Source of the DNA: Desulfobacca acetoxidans
Lineage (GTDB): Bacteria; Desulfobacterota; Desulfobaccia; Desulfobaccales; 0-14-0-80-60-11
DNA length: 12,967 bases
Assembly: GCA_022736495.1 (NCBI GenBank)
Contig: DZCR01000094.1
Location: 1-12,967, forward strand
Reading direction: 5' to 3'
The position numbers and the translations under genes were made by a program. Below the pieces are notes generated by a model. The model did no database searches, had not been told where the DNA came from, and was given only the letters and a program-made list of their open reading frames with translations. Below are positions 7,953 through 12,967 of the stretch, piece after piece; within the stretch, counting starts at the first letter, position 1, and the number at the start of each line of letters is the position of its first letter.

Positions 7953-8751
7953 ACTCTTGAGGACCCTGGCCGGATTCCTCGGACCGGCCGGGAAGCTGCT
8001 GAGCCATCAGGTTTCGCAGATATTGGGTATCTGCGCCCTGTTTTATCGTCTCCTTGTGGGGGCCTTCACCGGTCCCGCCTGCCTCGGTCTGTTCTTCCGG
8101 GAACTGAGCCGTCAGGTCTATTACACGGCCATCCAAGGATCCTTCATTCTGGTCTTTACGTCCCTCATGCTGGGGATGCTGGTGATCGTCCATGCCACCC
8201 AGCAACTGGTTAAGGTCCAGGGCGAGGAATTCATCGGCTGGTTGCTGGTCACCATCGTGGTAAGGGAGGTGGGACCGGTGTGGGCCGCTTTTTTCGTCCT
8301 GCTCCACTCCGGTGGCGCCATCACCGTGGAGATCGGCACCATGTCCGTGAACCGGGAAATCCAGGCCTTGCGGATGATGGGCATCGATCCCTATCGTTAT
8401 CTGGGGGTGCCGCGTTTTTGGGGACTCACCCTCAGCCTGTTATCCCTTTATTTATTGAGTGTATTCGCGGCCATCATCGGCGGGTATCTTTTTGCCCAGG
8501 CCTTTGCGGAGATTTTCTGGGCCAAGTTTTGGTTGTCGTTCCTCAATGCCTTGCAGTGGATTGACCTGAGCGTGGGCTTTGCCAAGACTACCATTTTCGG
8601 CATGATCATTGCCACCATATCAATCTATTTCGGGTTTGGCGCCGCAGACGACATGGGCCAGGTGGCCCAGAGTACCTCCCGGACAGCCATATGGAGTCTG
8701 GTATTGATAGGGGTCATGGACATCTGCTTGACTGCGGCTTATTATCTGTAA
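7936..8751 (+). CDS. MlaE-type ABC permease
   Basis: Predicted 271-residue inner-membrane permease of the MlaE/TTG2B family, the part of Mla-type transporters that sits between the ATPase and the MCE ring. Length is normal. Hydrophobic segments are near 68-88, 100-125, 163-190 and 215-235, with a last one near 250-270. The family's coupling region is clear: REVGPVWAAFF at 110-120, EIGTMSVNREIQALRMMGIDP at 132-152, then YRYLGVPR. One departure is seen: the conserved Arg of the usual AGRxGxA stretch appears as His124 in LLHSGGA. The ATG at 7936 lies within the upstream gene and has AGGA at 7927-7930 as ribosome-binding site. The next gene, where a normal MlaF ATPase might sit, encodes a motif-less ABC protein. 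Confidence 0.88.
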   Translation: MDFLRKLLRTLAGFLGPAGKLLSHQVSQILGICALFYRLLVGAFTGPACLGLFFRELSRQVYYTAIQGSFILVFTSLMLGMLVIVHATQQLVKVQGEEFIGWLLVTIVVREVGPVWAAFFVLLHSGGAITVEIGTMSVNREIQALRMMGIDPYRYLGVPRFWGLTLSLLSLYLLSVFAAIIGGYLFAQAFAEIFWAKFWLSFLNALQWIDLSVGFAKTTIFGMIIATISIYFGFGAADDMGQVAQSTSRTAIWSLVLIGVMDICLTAAYYL

Positions 8752-8790
8752 GGGCTCGAATAGACCAAGGGCCAATAGGTCTCACATCCT

Positions 8791-9510
8791 ATGCTCCACT
8801 ACGCTCTAAACCTGGAACTGGTCACCTTGCCGGAAGTTCCGGCTTGGCCCGTGCCCCTGTCTGTGGCCGTGGCTCTCAATGAAGTCGTGCTCATTGAAGG
8901 GGCCGACCCGGCCATGGCCGAACCCCTGTTGGAGGTGGCCGCCACCCTGCGGCCCCCGGTGACGGGCCAGGTCTGGCACTGGGGCCTGGATGCCGGGACC
9001 TTGCCCCGGGAAGACCTGTATCAGCTCCGGAGCCGGATAGCCTATATTTCCCCCCGGCAAGTGCTGCTGCAACGCCTCAGCCTGGGTGAAAACCTCGCCT
9101 TGGTTCCCTGCTATCACCTGGGGTGCTCGGATTCCGAGGGTTTGGCGCCCCATGCCGACATGCTGGAGCATTTGAAGTTGCAGGCCCATCTGGATCAGTT
9201 CCCGGCCCAGGTGTCGCCCGCAACCTATACCCGGGCGGTTTGGGCCCGGGAACTGCTCAAGCAGCCGGAACTGATCCTGGCGGTCATCTCTGGCGTCCTG
9301 GCCACCGCGGCCGGGGCCCAAGTGCTGCTCACGGTCCTTCAGGACTACCTGGCCAGATACGCCGCCGCCGCCGTGCTGCTGGGGGAGTCCCTGGAACCCT
9401 ATTATCCTTTAGGGCATCGCCTTCTGCGGTTGGAATCAGGGCAACTGCTGGCGATGCCGAGTCTGGCACAACGAACCCGCTCCCTCGCCGCCTACTTGCC
9501 CTTGGTATGA
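8791..9510 (+). CDS. MlaF-shaped ABC protein lacking all catalytic motifs (pseudo-ATPase)
   Basis: Predicted 239-residue soluble protein, the normal size of an MlaF-type ATPase. The order of segments follows an ABC domain, but each catalytic motif is replaced. Where the P-loop belongs (about 34-44) it reads VLIEGADPAMA, with no GxxGxGKS. The Q-loop area RIAYISPRQVLLQRLSLGENLAL (82-104) keeps the family look without a clear Gln. The signature position reads VSPATYTR (141-148) instead of LSGGQ.QR, followed by a preserved AVWARELLKQPELIL (149-163). The Walker B position reads LAVISGVLA (163-171), with no Asp-Glu. At the switch position VLLGESLEP (195-203) no His is present. The frame is open throughout with no stop or frameshift, so this is a conserved-looking pseudo-enzyme and not a decaying pseudogene. 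A stop codon just upstream makes ATG 8791 the only sensible start. Homology is inferred from layout. Confidence 0.7.
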   Translation: MLHYALNLELVTLPEVPAWPVPLSVAVALNEVVLIEGADPAMAEPLLEVAATLRPPVTGQVWHWGLDAGTLPREDLYQLRSRIAYISPRQVLLQRLSLGENLALVPCYHLGCSDSEGLAPHADMLEHLKLQAHLDQFPAQVSPATYTRAVWARELLKQPELILAVISGVLATAAGAQVLLTVLQDYLARYAAAAVLLGESLEPYYPLGHRLLRLESGQLLAMPSLAQRTRSLAAYLPLV

Positions 9511-9588
9511 GCTGTCAGCGATCAGCTTGCAGCCAAGACCTGCAAGAGAGCGCCGCCACTCCCGGCAGCGCCCAGTGACTTTGAACTT
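9511..9588. terminator. Convergent intergenic region with an imperfect hairpin
   Basis: Between two convergent genes. GCGCCGCC at 9550-9557 pairs with GGCAGCGC at 9564-9571 except for one mismatch, leaving a 6-nt loop. There is no T tract on either side, so a two-way terminator is only a guess. Confidence 0.3.
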
Positions 9589-10536
9589 TCAGGAAGGGCT
9601 CGGTTTGGTGAGCTTTTCGAAGCGCTCCAGGGGGCGGCCCAGGCGGCCCTTTAGGTTGACTTCCCGCAGCCGCTCTAAACACTTGAGCATCTGGGACTTG
9701 CGCCCCAGGCCGGCAAAGACGTCGAAGGCCCGGACATAGTAATCCCAGGCCTGGGATAAATCCCCCCGGGTTTTAAACACTTCTCCCAGAAAAAACAGGT
9801 CCCCGCCCATAGCGGCCCGGTCCAGAATGGACCGGTCGATGTTAAGGGCCTGGTTGAACTGCTCCAGGGCCTGGGCAGTGTCCCCCCGGGCCAGGGCGAG
9901 GCGGCCCCCGTGGTGAGCCAGGGTTCCTTTGAGTTCCGGCGTGGTGGCCAGGGGTTGGGCGCGGTTGAGAAAGTCTGCGGCTGCGGCTGGATCGTTTTGG
10001 TCCAGATAAAAACTGGCCCACTGGAGATACACCCGGCCCAAGGCCGGCGGCGCCTGGGATTGCTGGGCCGCTTCCTGGGCCGCCTGGAGGCGCCGGGCGG
10101 CCGCCGGCGGATCGCCGATCTTCTGGGCTACCGTGGCCAGATTGGCCTGGTTGATGCTGGCCGCCACCCACTGCTTCTGGGCACTATTCAGATTGTAGGC
10201 CTGGGTGAAGAAGTCTGCGGCCTGCTGCAAATCTCCCTTTTCCAGGGCTACGGCCCCCAGGTTGTTGAGCTGTTGGGCCGCGCCTTGGGGGTAATCCACG
10301 GAACGGCTCATGGTCAGGGCCCGGGAGAAATCCCGGGAAGCCCGCGGCAGGTTTCCCTTGGAAAACCATTGCTCCCCCTGAATAGAGACGTCATTGATGC
10401 GCTGGACCTGCTGCCCGAAGGGGTCCTGTTTGGCGGCGCAGCCGCCCAGCACCAACGCCGCCAGTGCCAGCCCTACCCAAAGGCTGAAGACCCGCTTTCT
10501 TAAATAGGGGAACGCTCCTTGTCTGCCCTCCCTCAC
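9589..10536 (-). CDS. TPR-repeat lipoprotein
   Basis: Predicted 315-residue periplasmic lipoprotein. I start it at GTG 10536; the frame is open further upstream to 10767, but that part is read through a GC-rich extragenic repeat and overlaps the neighbour's stop. From this start the n-region is basic (PYLRKRV), the core is LWVGLALAALVL and the lipobox LGGC has Cys33. The mature part is built of tetratricopeptide-like helices: GNLPRASRDFSRAL, a NLGAVALEKGDLQQAADFF segment, DPAAAADFLNRA, ALARGDTAQALEQFNQAL and a GDLSQAWDYYVRAF segment. Such repeats bind other proteins, so a partner role beside the MCE protein upstream is plausible. The ribosome-binding site is unclear because the upstream bases are repeat; another GTG at 10578 is the main alternative start. 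Confidence 0.75.
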   Translation of the reverse strand: MREGRQGAFPYLRKRVFSLWVGLALAALVLGGCAAKQDPFGQQVQRINDVSIQGEQWFSKGNLPRASRDFSRALTMSRSVDYPQGAAQQLNNLGAVALEKGDLQQAADFFTQAYNLNSAQKQWVAASINQANLATVAQKIGDPPAAARRLQAAQEAAQQSQAPPALGRVYLQWASFYLDQNDPAAAADFLNRAQPLATTPELKGTLAHHGGRLALARGDTAQALEQFNQALNIDRSILDRAAMGGDLFFLGEVFKTRGDLSQAWDYYVRAFDVFAGLGRKSQMLKCLERLREVNLKGRLGRPLERFEKLTKPSPS

Positions 10537-10681
10537 CCCGCCCCCTTCCCCCCGCCGGCGGGATAGGGAGTATTGCACGGGTTCCTTCTTTATCCCCTCT
10601 CCCCCCAGCCGGAAGGAGCGGGCCTGGGTTCCTGCTCTATCCCCTCTCCCCCCATGGGGGAGAGGGTCAGGGTGAGGGGGC
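10529..10681. repeat. GC-rich extragenic repeat cluster with hairpin
   Basis: A 17-nt sequence starting TATCCCCTCTCC occurs exactly at 10591-10607 and 10638-10654. The second copy forms a perfect 11-bp stem (10642-10652 with 10656-10666) around a CAT loop. A looser third unit, rich in CCCC and GGCGGG, lies at 10530-10562. When read as protein the block gives the PHPDPLPHGGRG-type low-complexity string that is often mis-annotated as coding. It fills most of the 205-nt gap between the MlaD and TPR genes. Confidence 0.75.
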
Positions 10682-10741
10682 AATAAAACCGTTTGTTCCC
10701 GGTAGATAAGAAATATTTTCCTTAATTTATGATCCATTGTC

Positions 10742-11695
10742 TTAAGGAAGGTTGCGCGGTTCCACATGGATGGACTGGCTCCGGGCGCCTTTAGGGGCAG
10801 TCATGCGGATCAAAGGATTGGCCTTGATGGCATCCATGACTTCCTTGCCGCTCCGGGCCGTTTCGGTGGCCGCCTCCACCAGGTCCGGCAAGTCCTCGCT
10901 GCCGGCCTTGATATTCGCCACAATGGCCTTCAAGGGTTCAATTTCCTGGGTTAAGGATTTGGAAAAAACTTGCAAATCCTTGGCGGAGGGCCGGAAATCT
11001 CCCGTGAGGTTTTTGGCCTCCACTAGAAACTGGTCCAGGTGTCCCAAACTTTGGACCATCTTGGCATACAAATCCTTTTGCATCAGCAGCAGCCCCATGG
11101 TGCCCTTGGCCTCGGTGAGGCTCACCAGCACCTGGTTGGCCTGGTTCACCACCGCCAGAAAAACCTTCTCGTCGTTTTTCAACTGTTCGCTCAACTGAGC
11201 GATATTGGCCAGGGTGAACTTGACTTTGTCAATGGTCTCCCGGTTGACCAGCTCCGCCAGTTGGTCCGTGAGGGACTGGCGCTCCCGGGAGGGGATGGTG
11301 CCGTAGGGTTCAATCTTGGGATAGCCGTAAGACCCGGGGCTGATTTCGAGATATTCGCTGCCGATGATGGTGGGACTTACCACTTCCGCCACCGAATCTT
11401 GCCGGATAAACTTGGCGGATTCCTTGTTGACCTTGACGGTAACCTCCACCTGGGGTTGCCCCCCGGTTTCGGTGACGCGCATGTCGAAGACCTTGCCGAT
11501 CTCGGCGTTGAACATCTTGACCAGGGAGCCCGGATGCAGGTTATAGCCCTGCTTGAATTTTACCCGGTAGGTGGTCTGAGCCACAAACCAGCCCTTGCCC
11601 TGGGCGATCACCAGCAAGGTCACCAGGGTGAAGATTATCATCACCAGGAGAAAAGCGCCCACCAGCTTTTCCTTGCGGCTAAAGCCCTCTTGCAT
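10742..11695 (-). CDS. MlaD-like MCE-domain protein
   Basis: Predicted 317 residues. One membrane helix at about 12-31 (LVGAFLLVMIIFTLVTLLVI) anchors it in the inner membrane. An MCE domain follows at about 42-122: TYRVKFKQGYNLHPGSLVKMFNAEIGKV matches the family pattern of a strand, a glycine turn, a V(x)G-type segment and IGKV. IIGSEYLEISPG closes the domain. Residues 140-300 are long amphipathic helices, as in MCE proteins that extend into the periplasm, and the end NPLIRM resembles the NPxxR tail of the family. Such proteins form a hexameric ring that passes lipids from an MlaE permease. The MlaE-type gene in this window is on the opposite strand, convergent. No good Shine-Dalgarno precedes ATG 11695, which may be leaderless. 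Confidence 0.87.
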   Translation of the reverse strand: MQEGFSRKEKLVGAFLLVMIIFTLVTLLVIAQGKGWFVAQTTYRVKFKQGYNLHPGSLVKMFNAEIGKVFDMRVTETGGQPQVEVTVKVNKESAKFIRQDSVAEVVSPTIIGSEYLEISPGSYGYPKIEPYGTIPSRERQSLTDQLAELVNRETIDKVKFTLANIAQLSEQLKNDEKVFLAVVNQANQVLVSLTEAKGTMGLLLMQKDLYAKMVQSLGHLDQFLVEAKNLTGDFRPSAKDLQVFSKSLTQEIEPLKAIVANIKAGSEDLPDLVEAATETARSGKEVMDAIKANPLIRMTAPKGARSQSIHVEPRNLP

Positions 11696-11701
11696 GAGGC
11701 C

Positions 11702-11731
11702 ATGATACCACTCTCTCCCGTTTTTTTACAA
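11702..11731 (-). promoter_or_regulatory. Candidate promoter directly before the MCE gene
   Basis: On the - strand, TTGTAA (11731-11726) and TATCAT (11707-11702) are 18 nt apart. The expected transcription start, about 7 nt beyond the -10, falls on the ATG at 11695. Match to sigma-70 consensus is 4/6 and 5/6. This would give a leaderless or nearly leaderless mRNA. Confidence 0.35.
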
Positions 11732-11776
11732 GTCCTTACGCAGGGGGAAACGACCCGGAGGGTTCAGGAAAAGGCA

Positions 11777-11823
11777 CTTAGGACAAAAACTCCTAAGAGC
11801 CAATGCCAAAAGTTTGTCCTAGG
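11777..11823. repeat. Nested short inverted repeats, CTTAGGA/TCCTAAG
   Basis: CTTAGGA at 11777-11783 and TCCTAAG at 11791-11797 are perfect inverted copies around CAAAAAC. In addition TAGGACAAA at 11779-11787 is mirrored by TTTGTCCTA at 11813-11821. The two pairings exclude each other, so the site could be a switchable hairpin or a protein-binding operator. Confidence 0.45.
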
Positions 11824-11842
11824 CGATACTCCTTTGTGATTT

Positions 11843-11910
11843 GTCATTCTGAGGGAGCGAAGCGACCGAAGAATCTCAAAAACGAGATTCTTCGCTGCGC
11901 TCAGAATGAC
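11843..11910. repeat. Long inverted repeat (extragenic GTCATTCTGAG type)
   Basis: GTCATTCTGAG at 11843-11853 is mirrored by CTCAGAATGAC at 11900-11910, and GAAGAATCTC at 11868-11877 is mirrored by GAGATTCTTC at 11884-11893. The loop between the inner arms is AAAAAC. I recognise this as a widespread dispersed repeat of bacterial genomes, probably mobilised as a small palindromic element. It could also end transcription in either direction. Confidence 0.75.
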
Positions 11911-11999
11911 AACTATGACCGGATTACCAGCAACAATTTTTCGCCAACGCTGTATCTCTCGACCCCACGGGGAGCATGAAAATAATCATAAAAAAATAC

Positions 12000-12034
12000 T
12001 TGAAAATTTTTAAATAAATATTATATAGTATAAT
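12000..12034 (+). promoter_or_regulatory. Candidate sigma-70 promoter for the Tad genes
   Basis: TTGAAA at 12000-12005 is followed after 18 nt by TATAGT at 12024-12029, inside a strongly AT-rich tract. A perfect TATAAT at 12029-12034 overlaps but is too far from this -35. Start of transcription near 12036-12041 would give a leader of about 135 nt before the TadE start. Confidence 0.5.
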
Positions 12035-12075
12035 CCTAAGGGTTTAACCTCCGCTGCCCTCATGACAAAAAATTA

Positions 12076-12180
12076 ATGGAACTTGCCGGTTGTGCCGATA
12101 TGAAGAAAAAGGGGCGTGGACAAGCTGCGCTCCCCGTGGCAGCAGTCAAACCTGGCAGGGAGGACTTAGGAGAATGTTAA
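12076..12180 (+). CDS. Possible 34-residue leader peptide overlapping the TadE start
   Basis: An open frame from ATG 12076 (start MELAGCADMKKKGRGQ) to TAA 12178-12180; its last codons overlap the ATG at 12174. No clear ribosome-binding site precedes it. It may be chance, or a small leader whose translation affects the TadE start. Its sequence matches nothing I know. Confidence 0.2.
   Translation: MELAGCADMKKKGRGQAALPVAAVKPGREDLGEC
12085..12156 (+). promoter_or_regulatory. Possible structured 5' leader RNA before TadE
   Basis: Three nested pairings can be drawn: GCCGGTT (12085-12091) with AACCTGGC (12149-12156, one bulged T); TGCC (12093-12096) with GGCA (12138-12141); and GGGG (12111-12114) with CCCC (12132-12135), extended through GTG/CGC after one mismatch. 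An unpaired GATATGAAGAAAAA lies between. The outer stem ends just before the AGGGAGG and TTAGGAGA ribosome-binding stretch. It fits no riboswitch class I recognise. Confidence 0.3.
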
Positions 12181-12605
12181 TCAAGCTACGCCGGCTTTTA
12201 AGACTCGGGCGCCGGGAGGAAGGGGCCGCGGCCGTGGAGTTTGCAATAGTTCTGCCCGTATTGATGTTATTATTGGCGGGATTTATTGAATTCGGCTGGG
12301 GGTTTTACTGGATGCAAACAGTCACCAATGCCTCTCGGGCAGGAGCTCGTTACGCTATCCAGGCTAAACTGGTTAGCGGAGTCTCTACTCCTTATACTGA
12401 ATCTGAAATACAAACATTAGTAAAAAATAATTACGGAAACGATTTAGCGGTTACGGTGAACCCCGCGGTTGGACCTGCCTCGGGAGACCCCCGTTCCGTC
12501 ACGGTTGCCAAAACTATGCAATGGTTAATGTTCGGGTTCTTGCAAAATTATGGAATTGATTTACCCGCGGCGATACAAAATAAAACAACGATGACAATGG
12601 AATGA
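12174..12605 (+). CDS. TadE-like pilus assembly protein (pseudopilin)
   Basis: Predicted 143 residues. The ATG at 12174 is chosen because TTAGGAGA precedes it by the right distance; an in-frame TTG at 12090 would add a tail without family character. The start MLIKLRRLLRLGRREEG is basic, then AAAVEFAIVLPVLMLLLAGFIEFGW forms the typical TadE prepilin-like stretch: a Gly-Ala/Ala cleavage area near residue 18, a Glu (VEF) about five residues in, and one membrane helix (about 20-42). TNASRAGARYA (52-62) is also usual for the family. The remainder is a small periplasmic domain. TadE proteins are minor pilins of Tad/Flp secretion-adhesion pili. The TadG-like gene starts 11 nt downstream. Base composition is lower in G and C than the genes before it. 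Confidence 0.82.
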   Translation: MLIKLRRLLRLGRREEGAAAVEFAIVLPVLMLLLAGFIEFGWGFYWMQTVTNASRAGARYAIQAKLVSGVSTPYTESEIQTLVKNNYGNDLAVTVNPAVGPASGDPRSVTVAKTMQWLMFGFLQNYGIDLPAAIQNKTTMTME

Positions 12606-12610
12606 AGAGG
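12606..12610 (+). promoter_or_regulatory. Ribosome-binding site for the TadG-like gene
   Basis: AGAGG just after the TadE stop, 6 nt before ATG 12617, supports that start. Confidence 0.5.
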
Positions 12611-12616
12611 TCAATC

Positions 12617-12967
12617 ATGAAGAATGGCCAGATACTGAGAAGGTTGAGCGGTTTCCTTGTGGATCAGGATGGAGCTATAGCCGTCGTGATAGCCCTGCTG
12701 CTCCCGGTATTGTTTGGGTTTGCCGGGCTTGCAGTGGATATTGGCCATATATATGCGGTGGATAGCCAACTTAAAAATGCCGCCGATGCCGGAGCCTTGA
12801 GCGGAGCCAAGGCGCTGCTGCCTCTTTTATCCGGAATCCCTAACTGGAGTAATGCCGAGACGGAGGCCCCCAAAGCAGTGAAACTCAATTATTATGATGC
12901 TGATACGGCTGAAACTCACTTCACTGATTGTGAAGTTACCTATGGATACTGGAGCTTCACAGCTAAC
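12617..12967 (+). CDS. TadG-like pilus-associated protein, 5' part only
   Basis: Partial: 117 residues from ATG 12617, still open at the end of the window. The start MKNGQILRRLSGFLVDQDGA is followed by a helix IAVVIALLLPVLFGFAGLAVD (about 21-41), then IGHIYAVDSQLKNAADAGALSGAKAL, the hallmark of TadG / DUF2134-type proteins (LxxAADAAALAGA). The usual pattern of DxGA before the helix and AVDxGxxY after it is complete. These proteins are anchored in the inner membrane with a large periplasmic domain, sometimes a von Willebrand A domain, which would lie beyond the window. It follows TadE by 11 nt and is surely cotranscribed. Confidence 0.82.
   Translation, partial: MKNGQILRRLSGFLVDQDGAIAVVIALLLPVLFGFAGLAVDIGHIYAVDSQLKNAADAGALSGAKALLPLLSGIPNWSNAETEAPKAVKLNYYDADTAETHFTDCEVTYGYWSFTAN

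Larger units (their letters stand above)
11696..12173. other. 478-nt non-coding region between divergent MCE and Tad genes
   Basis: No convincing protein gene is seen. The region holds the MCE promoter candidate, a short inverted repeat (11777-11797), a 68-bp inverted repeat (11843-11910), an AT-rich promoter (12000-12029) and a leader with possible RNA structure (12085-12156). The stretch 11979-12034 is far richer in A and T than anything else in the window. Confidence 0.6.

Noticed and set aside
8791..9510. Idea that the ABC-like gene is a decaying pseudogene
   Set aside because: No frameshift or internal stop in 239 codons and normal length; motif loss is spread over all catalytic sites while the framework stays.
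10529..10681. CRISPR array
   Set aside because: Only two exact 17-nt copies, no regular spacing, no cas genes; fits an extragenic repeat.
10537..10767. Start of the TPR lipoprotein at 10767
   Set aside because: The extension is read through an extragenic repeat and overlaps the end of the MCE gene; the signal peptide begins only after 10536.
11039..11839. A 266-codon + strand open frame opposite the MCE gene
   Set aside because: Antisense shadow; the - strand product has a clear membrane anchor and MCE domain.
12090..12173. TTG start of the TadE gene at 12090
   Set aside because: ATG 12174 has a better ribosome-binding site and gives the standard TadE N-terminus.
11696..12173. tRNA or known small-RNA gene in the long intergenic region
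   Set aside because: No cloverleaf, T-loop sequence or recognised RNA family seen; the visible hairpins are repeat or leader structures.

Overview
The window is GC-rich, densely packed Gram-negative DNA: it carries lipoprotein signal peptides, MlaE/MlaD-type outer-membrane lipid-transport proteins and Tad-type pilus genes. The style (long leftward and rightward operons, GC-rich coding, extragenic hairpin repeats of the kinds common in Desulfobacterota and other proteobacteria) suggests a deltaproteobacterium-like organism. That placement is inference; there is no rRNA or phylogenetic marker here.

Layout. (1) Positions 148-3469, + strand: three overlapping glycosyltransferase genes, namely a GT-A enzyme of unknown acceptor, a GT81-like enzyme resembling glucosyl-3-phosphoglycerate synthase (corrected GTG start at 1365), and a GT4 enzyme. 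(2) Positions 3604-9510, + strand: five tightly packed genes. They encode a PucC/BCD-type major facilitator, an orphan sugar-binding-type lipoprotein (corrected GTG start at 4929), a membrane protein shaped like a histidine kinase but without the phosphoacceptor His and with a degraded ATP-binding domain, an MlaE-type permease, and an MlaF-shaped ABC protein that has lost its Walker A, signature, Walker B and switch-His motifs. (3) Positions 9589-11695, - strand, convergent with the previous block: an MlaD/MCE protein followed, after a GC-rich repeat cluster, by a TPR lipoprotein. (4) Positions 11696-12173: a long non-coding stretch with a 68-bp inverted repeat, a recurring heptamer, an AT-rich promoter and a potentially structured leader. 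(5) Positions 12174 to the end, + strand: TadE-like and TadG-like pilus genes, the second running off the window. These two genes and their upstream region are visibly less GC-rich than the rest.

How the parts may work together. Blocks 2 and 3 together look like a remodelled Mla-type envelope transport locus: permease, MCE protein and periplasmic lipoproteins are present, but the two proteins expected to use ATP (kinase and ABC ATPase) both look catalytically dead, and a solute-binding lipoprotein sits directly upstream of the pseudokinase. This pairing of a pseudokinase with a pseudo-ATPase beside an otherwise conserved MlaE is the strongest candidate for something undescribed. Whether an active ATPase is supplied from elsewhere in the genome cannot be seen here.
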